From: Actinomycetota bacterium | GTDB lineage: Bacteria > Actinomycetota > Acidimicrobiia > Acidimicrobiales > Microtrichaceae | Direction: 5' to 3' | Length of the DNA: 25,799 nucleotides | Assembly (NCBI GenBank): GCA_005777415.1 | Contig: SXMI01000270.1 | Coordinates: 1 to 25,799 of the forward strand | Shown: piece by piece, positions 21,165-25,799 of the stretch | Layout: every line of letters begins with the position of its first letter | Numbering within the stretch: the first letter of the stretch is position 1 | Made by a program: the position numbers and the translations under genes | Notes under the pieces: generated by a model | Told to the model about the DNA's origin: nothing | The model's database searches: none | Seen by the model: the letters and a program-made list of their open reading frames with translations, nothing else

Positions 21165-21610
21165 TGCCGTTCACCCAGTCCGACGCCCCCGCCCGCCCGG
21201 GCCGGGCACCCGGCAGCATCGACTACCGGTTCGCACGACGGCAGGTGCTGCGCCGGGTCCGCGCCGGCGAGCTGCAGCGGTCCGAGGTCTGCGACGCCCA
21301 GCGCGAGCTCCTGCGGGTGGCGGAGCACTACTCGCAGCGGGCCACGACACCCTGTCCGGTGTGCGGCGAGTCCGAGCTCCGCATCGTCCGCTACGTGTTC
21401 GGGCCGCGACTCCCAGCGGGCGGCCGGGCGGTCGCCAGCCGGGCCGAACTACGCAAGCTCGCCGCCGGTCGGTCCGGATTGCGGTGCTACACCGTCGAGG
21501 TCTGTCTGGGCTGCCGTTGGAACCATCTCGTGGAGGTGGTTCCGCTCGCATCGAGCTCGGATCCCGAGCCCGTCGCGCCTGCACGAAGCCGTCCCCGGTC
21601 GTCCTCCTGA
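21164..21610 (+). CDS. DUF5318 family protein
   Basis: A 148-residue actinobacterial protein with two CxxC pairs, TPCPVCGESEL and EVCLGCRWNHLVE, likely to bind zinc. The family opening IDYRFARRQVLRRVRAGEL and RSEVCDAQRELLRVAEHY are clear. The function is unknown; in mycobacteria the homologue (Rv0049) precedes ponA1 as here. The start is GTG 21164 because of the promoter geometry; the open frame upstream is not conserved-looking. Confidence 0.85.
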   Translation: MPFTQSDAPARPGRAPGSIDYRFARRQVLRRVRAGELQRSEVCDAQRELLRVAEHYSQRATTPCPVCGESELRIVRYVFGPRLPAGGRAVASRAELRKLAAGRSGLRCYTVEVCLGCRWNHLVEVVPLASSSDPEPVAPARSRPRSSS

Positions 21611-21706
21611 GCCGTCCCGCAGGCACCGACGGGACTCCGGGAGCCCCCTCGGGCAGACTCTCCGGGTCCGACCCCGGTCCGGCGTCCGCCGGACACCTTC
21701 TCCGCC

Positions 21707-23932
21707 GTGGCCTCCTCGACCCCTGAACCCAGCACCGACACCGCAGCCGTGCCCGGCCGCCGCAGCGTCCTGTGGCGCCTCCGGTTCGTGGGCTTCGGGG
21801 CGTTGGTCCTCGGCGTGGTCGCCATCGGGGGCGTCTGGACGGCGCTCAACACCCTGAAGCTCCCACCGGAGCGCCGGCCGGTCGAGACCTCGTTCGTCTG
21901 CGATTCGACGGTCGAGGCCGGTCAGTGCGGGTTCGACACCGCCATGGCCCGCCTGCGCACCGAGCAGGAGCGTGTCCTCGTGGACTACGAGCAGCTCCCG
22001 CCGGTCCTGGTGCAGGCGGTGCTCTCGGCGGAGGACCGGAAGTTCTTCGACCACAGCGGGGTGGATCCACTCGGGATCAGCCGGGCGCTCTACCAGGATC
22101 TCCTCGGGGGCAGCGAGTCGCTCCAGGGCGGGTCCACGATCACCCAGCAGTACGTCAAGAACGTCTACCTGACCTCGGAGCGGAGTCTGGACCGCAAGCT
22201 CCGGGAGGCCGTCCTGGCGATCAAGCTCGAGCGCGAGCTCGACAAGCGGGAGATCCTGACCCGGTACCTCAACGAGGTGTACTTCGGCCGGGGCGCCTAC
22301 GGGGTGGAGGCGGCGGCCCGGGCCTACTTCGGCGTCAACGTCGAGGAGCTCGACCTGGCGCAGTCGGCCTACCTGGCCGGGCTCATCCGGTCGCCGGAGA
22401 CGGCGGACGCGACCCGGGATCCCGAGGTCGCCAGCCAGCGGCGCAACAGCGTGCTGGTGGCGATGGTCGAGGAGGGCCACATCACCCAGGCCGACGCCGA
22501 CCGGGTCGGCGCGCTGCCGTGGCTGACCGAACCGAGCATCCAACAGGACGGCTCGATCCAGGCGGCCACGATCCTGGAACGGTCCGAGGAGACCACCGAC
22601 TTCGGGCCGGTCCGCTACGACGACATCGGCTCCGAGTACTGGGTCGACCTGGTCCGCAGGCAGCTCCGGGAACGGTTCGGACCGGGTGCGGAAACCCGCG
22701 GGTTCCGCGTCTACACCACCTTCGACCCCGACCTGCAGGAGGCGGCGGTCGAGTCGGTCAACTCGACGGTGAACCAGCCCGATGGTCCGCTCGGTTCGCT
22801 CGTCTCGGTCGACGCCGACGGCCGCGTGGCGGCCATGGTCGCCGGCCGTGACTACCAGTCGGCCCAGGTCAACCTGGCCCTGGGGGCCGAGGGCGGCGGT
22901 GCGGGCAGGTCGCCGGGATCGACCTTCAAGCCGATTGCGCTCGCGGCGTTCGTCGAGGACGGCTTCTCGGTCGACTCCCGCTACGAGGCCCCACCGACCA
23001 CCCAGTTCCCGGGCGTGACGGAGCAGGACGGGAGCCCGTGGCGCCCCGCCAACTACGACCGGGCCGACCACGGCGTGGAGACCGTCGAGCAGGCGACCTG
23101 GCAGTCGACCAACACCGTCTACGCCGGGATGGTCGACCAGCTCGGACCGGAGCGGCTCGCCAGCATGGCCAACCGGCTGGGCGTCACCGCCGAGCTGGAC
23201 CCGGTGTACTCGTTGGTCCTCGGCGCCGAGGGCGTCTCGGTGCTCGACATGGCCTCGGCCTACTCGACCTTCTCGAGGCACGGCGTGCGGATCGACCCCT
23301 ACATCATCGAGCGGATCGAGGACTCCGACGGCAACGTCGTGTTCGACGCGGCAGTGGACGTCCCCCGTCAGCAGGTGATCGCGCCCGATGTGGCCGACAC
23401 CGTGACGTCGGTGCTGACCGGGGTGATCTCGCGGGGCACCGGGAAGGCCGCCGCGTTCGGCTCACCGGCCGCCGGCAAGACCGGGACGACCGACAACGCC
23501 GAGGACGCCTGGTTCGCCGGCTACACCTGCGACCTGACCGCCGTGGTCTGGATGGGCTACGAGGTCCCGCGTGAGATGACGACGTCGAGCGGCGGGCAGA
23601 TGTCGGGCGGTGCGACACCGGCGCGGATGTGGCGGTCGTTCATGTCGAGGGCCACGGCGGACGACGACGACTGCGACTACGCCGAGGTCGACTACGGCGA
23701 CAAGGTCCTGAACTCCGGGTACTCCCCGTCGAGGTCGTCCAAGCGATCCTCGCAGGGGTCCTCCGGTTCCTCGAGCGGTTCGACCACGTCGACGACCACT
23801 CCGTCCGGCGGCTCCTCGACCTCGGTGCTCCGGTCCACGACGACGGTGCCCAGATCCACCACCACGGCCCCCCGTCCCACCACGCCGCCGACGAGCTCGC
23901 CGCCGACCACGGCCACCTCCGGCGGAGGCTGA
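21707..23932 (+). CDS. Class A penicillin-binding protein (bifunctional)
   Basis: A 741-residue glycosyltransferase/transpeptidase that polymerises and crosslinks peptidoglycan outside the membrane. A TM anchor is at about 27-47. The GT51 domain has AEDRKFFDHSGVD with catalytic E109 and GGSTITQQYVKN (141-152). The transpeptidase motifs are STFK with S405, STN at 467-469 and KTGTT from 591. The last ~90 residues are a low-complexity Ser/Thr/Pro/Gly tail, common in actinobacterial PBPs. GTG at 21707 is the start; the gene follows the DUF5318 gene by 96 bp, as ponA1 does in M. tuberculosis. Confidence 0.94.
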   Translation: MASSTPEPSTDTAAVPGRRSVLWRLRFVGFGALVLGVVAIGGVWTALNTLKLPPERRPVETSFVCDSTVEAGQCGFDTAMARLRTEQERVLVDYEQLPPVLVQAVLSAEDRKFFDHSGVDPLGISRALYQDLLGGSESLQGGSTITQQYVKNVYLTSERSLDRKLREAVLAIKLERELDKREILTRYLNEVYFGRGAYGVEAAARAYFGVNVEELDLAQSAYLAGLIRSPETADATRDPEVASQRRNSVLVAMVEEGHITQADADRVGALPWLTEPSIQQDGSIQAATILERSEETTDFGPVRYDDIGSEYWVDLVRRQLRERFGPGAETRGFRVYTTFDPDLQEAAVESVNSTVNQPDGPLGSLVSVDADGRVAAMVAGRDYQSAQVNLALGAEGGGAGRSPGSTFKPIALAAFVEDGFSVDSRYEAPPTTQFPGVTEQDGSPWRPANYDRADHGVETVEQATWQSTNTVYAGMVDQLGPERLASMANRLGVTAELDPVYSLVLGAEGVSVLDMASAYSTFSRHGVRIDPYIIERIEDSDGNVVFDAAVDVPRQQVIAPDVADTVTSVLTGVISRGTGKAAAFGSPAAGKTGTTDNAEDAWFAGYTCDLTAVVWMGYEVPREMTTSSGGQMSGGATPARMWRSFMSRATADDDDCDYAEVDYGDKVLNSGYSPSRSSKRSSQGSSGSSSGSTTSTTTPSGGSSTSVLRSTTTVPRSTTTAPRPTTPPTSSPPTTATSGGG

Positions 23933-23974
23933 GCAGGATCTCGGGAATCCGTTCGGGTACAGGGGGATCTGTGC

Positions 23975-24004
23975 TTGGCACGGGACCCCTCGACGTCGTA
24001 CCGT
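23975..24004 (+). promoter_or_regulatory. Candidate panB promoter
   Basis: TTGGCA (23975-23980) and TACCGT (23999-24004) are 18 bp apart. Transcription would begin near 24011, giving a leader of about 47 bases with a strong ribosome binding site. Confidence 0.55.
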
Positions 24005-24057
24005 TGGGGTGTCGGCCGGCAGCCACAGGGCGCTGGACCAACTGAGGAGGTGGGCCA

Positions 24058-24933
24058 GTGGCACCATCTGCAGCCATCCCGTCGGCACGTCGGACGGTTC
24101 CGGCCGTCCGAGCCACCAAGGTGCGGCGGGGCGACGCACCGCTGGTCATGGTGACCGCCTACGACGCCCCGGGCGCCCGGATCGCCTCGGAGGCGGGGGT
24201 CGACATGATCCTCGTCGGCGACTCGGTGGCCATGGTCGTGCTCGGCTACGACGACACGCTCCAGGTCACCGTCGAGGACCTGGCGCACCACACCGCAGCG
24301 GTCGCCCGGGCCCGGCCCGAGTGCCTGATCGTCGGTGATCTGCCGTGGATGAGCTACCACGTGTCCCCTCAGGAGACCGTCCACAACGCCGCCGCCCTGA
24401 TCCGGGCCGGAGCGCAGTGCGTGAAGCTGGAGGGGGGCCGGAAGCGGGTCCCCATGATCGAGGCACTCGTCGACGCCGAGATCCCCGTGGTCGGCCACCT
24501 GGGACTGACGCCCCAGTCGGTGCACGCCATGGGCGGGTTCCGGGTCCAGGCCAAGGAGTCCGAGGCGGCACTGCAGCTCGTGGCCGACGCCAAGGCGCTG
24601 CAGCACGCCGGGTGCTTCGCGATCGTGCTCGAGGGGGTTCCCGACGAGGTCGCCCGGATGGTGACCGAGGCGGTCGACGTGCCCACGGTGGGCATCGGTG
24701 CCGGTCGCCACTGCGACGGTCAGGTCCTGGTGTTCCACGATCTGCTGGGCCTCGAGGACCGGGTGGCGCCCAAGTTCGTCCGCCGCTACGCATCGCTGAA
24801 GGGCCAGGCCGTCGAGGCGGTGGCGGCGTTCGCCGCCGACGTGCGGGGCGGTGCGTTCCCCGACGACTCGGAGTCGTACCACCTGTCGGTGGACGAGGCC
24901 GAGGCGCTCTCGCTCTACGGCGGCGCCCACTGA
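24058..24933 (+). CDS. panB: 3-methyl-2-oxobutanoate hydroxymethyltransferase
   Basis: A 291-residue TIM-barrel enzyme that makes ketopantoate from 2-oxoisovalerate and methylene-tetrahydrofolate, the first committed step of pantothenate and coenzyme A synthesis. Family motifs are VMVTAYDAPGARIA, VDMILVGDSVAMVVLGYDDT with the metal-binding GDS, QCVKLEGGRK, and the catalytic-Glu region FAIVLEGVP, then TVGIGAGRHCDGQVLVFHDLLG. The start is GTG at 24058 with GAGGAGG seven bases upstream. It stands alone, without panC or panD, between the PBP and rpsF. Confidence 0.96.
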   Translation: MAPSAAIPSARRTVPAVRATKVRRGDAPLVMVTAYDAPGARIASEAGVDMILVGDSVAMVVLGYDDTLQVTVEDLAHHTAAVARARPECLIVGDLPWMSYHVSPQETVHNAAALIRAGAQCVKLEGGRKRVPMIEALVDAEIPVVGHLGLTPQSVHAMGGFRVQAKESEAALQLVADAKALQHAGCFAIVLEGVPDEVARMVTEAVDVPTVGIGAGRHCDGQVLVFHDLLGLEDRVAPKFVRRYASLKGQAVEAVAAFAADVRGGAFPDDSESYHLSVDEAEALSLYGGAH

Positions 24934-25060
24934 CCGGCGCTCCGGCCGGCTCCGTCGGTTCGCTGTCACACCCCTGCCCCAGACTGCGGGCGTGACGATC
25001 ACCGGCCCCACCACCGGCTCAACCGACACCAGCCAGACCACGACCGGGCACCCCACCGAC

Positions 25061-25091
25061 TGGACCCCTGCGGGGTCGGGGTGCCTACACT
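25061..25091 (+). promoter_or_regulatory. Candidate rpsF-ssb promoter
   Basis: TACACT (25086-25091) is a good -10; TGGACC (25061-25066) is a weak -35 at 19 bp. A perfect inverted repeat GACCCC-TGC-GGGGTC (25063-25077) fills the spacer and could be an operator, or a weak terminator for panB. Confidence 0.4.
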
Positions 25092-25128
25092 CTGCGTCGC
25101 ACATCGCCCGGGCACGTTCCGGGTCCCT

Positions 25129-25147
25129 GTCCTGCAGGTCGCAGGAC
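25129..25147 (+). promoter_or_regulatory. Hairpin in the rpsF leader
   Basis: GTCCTGC (25129-25135), loop AGGTC, and GCAGGAC (25141-25147) form a perfect 7-bp stem about 28 bases before the Shine-Dalgarno. Many bacteria control this operon through an S6:S18-binding leader structure; whether this stem is that element is not shown by the sequence. Confidence 0.4.
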
Positions 25148-25188
25148 CCTGGAGCGCCCGTCGCCCAGGTCCGGAGGGAGGAGTCAGC

Positions 25189-25521
25189 GTGGCAGTCCGC
25201 GCGTACGAGCTCATGATCATCGTCGACCGTGACGTCGACGACGCCGCCAACACGGCTGTCCTGCAGCGCGTGCAGGAGCTGGTCAGTGCCGGTGATGGCA
25301 CCGTGCCCACGGTGGACAAGTGGGGTCGGCGACGCTTCGCCTATCCCATCAACCACAAGGAAGAGGGCGTGTACTCGGTGCTGGAGATCGTCACGGAGGC
25401 GCCGAACCTCGACGAGGTCGACCGGTACCTCCGGCTCGCGGACGAGGTCGTCCGCCACAAGCTGATCCGCCTGCCCGACTCGGAGGCCGCTCGCCGCGGT
25501 CTGCTGAGCCCGGCCGGCTGA
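25189..25521 (+). CDS. rpsF: 30S ribosomal protein bS6
   Basis: A 110-residue bS6 that sits on the platform of the small subunit next to uS... partner bS18. The start MAVRAYELMIIVDRDVDD and the core WGRRRFAYPINHKEEGVYSV are family-typical. GTG at 25189 has GGGAGGAG ideally placed upstream; the open frame extends further but has no better start. It is followed by ssb at 14 bp, as usual for rpsF-ssb-rpsR. Confidence 0.96.
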   Translation: MAVRAYELMIIVDRDVDDAANTAVLQRVQELVSAGDGTVPTVDKWGRRRFAYPINHKEEGVYSVLEIVTEAPNLDEVDRYLRLADEVVRHKLIRLPDSEAARRGLLSPAG

Positions 25522-25535
25522 CCCAGGAGGACACC

Positions 25536-25799
25536 ATGGCAAACGGCAACACCGTCGAGCTGATCGGCAACATCACCCGCGACCCCGAGCTGCGCTTCAC
25601 CCCGTCGGGTGCGGCCGTGGCCAACTTCGGCCTCGCGGTCAACCGACGCTGGCGCAACCAGCAGACCAACGAGTGGGAGGAGCAGGTCTCCTTCTTCGAC
25701 ATCGTCTGCTGGCGCGAGCTGGCCGAGAACGTGGCCGAGTCCCTCTCCAAGGGCAGCCGCATCATGGTCTCGGGCCGACTGGACCAGCGGTCGTGGGAG
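25536..25799 (+). CDS. ssb: Single-stranded DNA-binding protein, N-terminal part
   Basis: The first 88 codons of ssb; the gene leaves the window at the right edge. MANGNTVELIGNITRDPELRF (shown in part), VANFGLAVNRRW and VSFFDIVCWRELAENVAESL are the OB-fold core that wraps ssDNA in replication and repair. ATG at 25536 has AGGAGG five bases upstream. It is probably in one transcript with rpsF. The acidic C-terminal tip cannot be seen. Confidence 0.95.
   Translation, partial: MANGNTVELIGNITRDPELRFTPSGAAVANFGLAVNRRWRNQQTNEWEEQVSFFDIVCWRELAENVAESLSKGSRIMVSGRLDQRSWE

Noticed and set aside
23780..23932. Ser/Thr/Pro-rich tail of the PBP as a separate domain or frameshift
   Set aside because: It is in frame, ends at a normal stop, and low-complexity tails are common in actinobacterial class A PBPs.
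21449..25542. Long minus-strand open frames opposite the PBP, panB and rpsF genes
   Set aside because: The plus strand has unmistakable PBP, PanB and bS6 motifs; the antisense products are Arg/His/Gly-rich and have no ribosome binding sites.
1..25799. Mobile elements, prophage, tRNA or rRNA genes
   Set aside because: No transposase or integrase motifs, terminal inverted repeats, target duplications or tRNA/rRNA-like sequences were seen; nearly all space is used by core genes.

Overview
The window is an origin-proximal chromosome segment of a high-G+C actinobacterium. GTG and TTG starts are frequent, Shine-Dalgarno sites are strong, -10 boxes are of TAnnnT type, and the gene order matches the Mycobacterium/Streptomyces origin neighbourhood. 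Several details (active kinase not fused to MurJ, GNAT gene before the DUF6049 gene, very degenerate CwlM) point away from mycobacteria, perhaps to the Acidimicrobiia (Ilumatobacter-like). The lineage is inference; no rRNA is present.

Layout. (1) 1-4439, minus strand: the replication block dnaA, dnaN, recF, a DUF721/DciA-like gene, and the first codons of gyrB. DnaA-box-like 9-mers lie in the gyrB leader, in the dnaN-dnaA gap and, best conserved, in the 421-bp dnaA-rpmH gap, so oriC lies in one or both gaps flanking dnaA. (2) 4861-10424, plus strand: rpmH, rnpA, yidD, yidC, jag, rsmG, two perfect parS sites, parA, parB. This joins ribosome/RNase P, membrane-protein insertion and chromosome-segregation functions, with rpmH to yidC tightly overlapped. 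(3) 10529-12998, minus strand: trxB, trxA and a CwlM-type pseudo-amidase (two peptidoglycan-binding repeats plus an amidase fold without zinc ligands). The frame of the last continues directly after the trxA stop and has no ordinary start codon. (4) 13083-18033, minus strand: a two-TM protein, then a translationally overlapped GNAT / DUF6049 / Ser-Thr kinase operon. The kinase has intact catalytic motifs and an extracellular discoidin-like tail of the kind fused to MurJ in mycobacteria; MurJ itself is absent. (5) 18034-18279: a compound tandem repeat between two divergent promoters. (6) 18280-25799: the CCA-adding enzyme/poly(A) polymerase family gene, a universal stress protein, a methyltransferase (minus), a DUF5318 gene, a class A penicillin-binding protein, panB, rpsF and the start of ssb.

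How it fits together: most genes are core replication, segregation and envelope functions. Points that do not look routine are the unexplained start and lost active site of the CwlM-like gene, the MurJ-less kinase, an inverted DnaA-box pair inside a hairpin behind parB, the repeat array at 18080-18239, several leaderless-type promoters, and the joining of genes that lie on opposite sides of oriC in M. tuberculosis. No CRISPR array, insertion sequence, prophage, tRNA or rRNA was seen.
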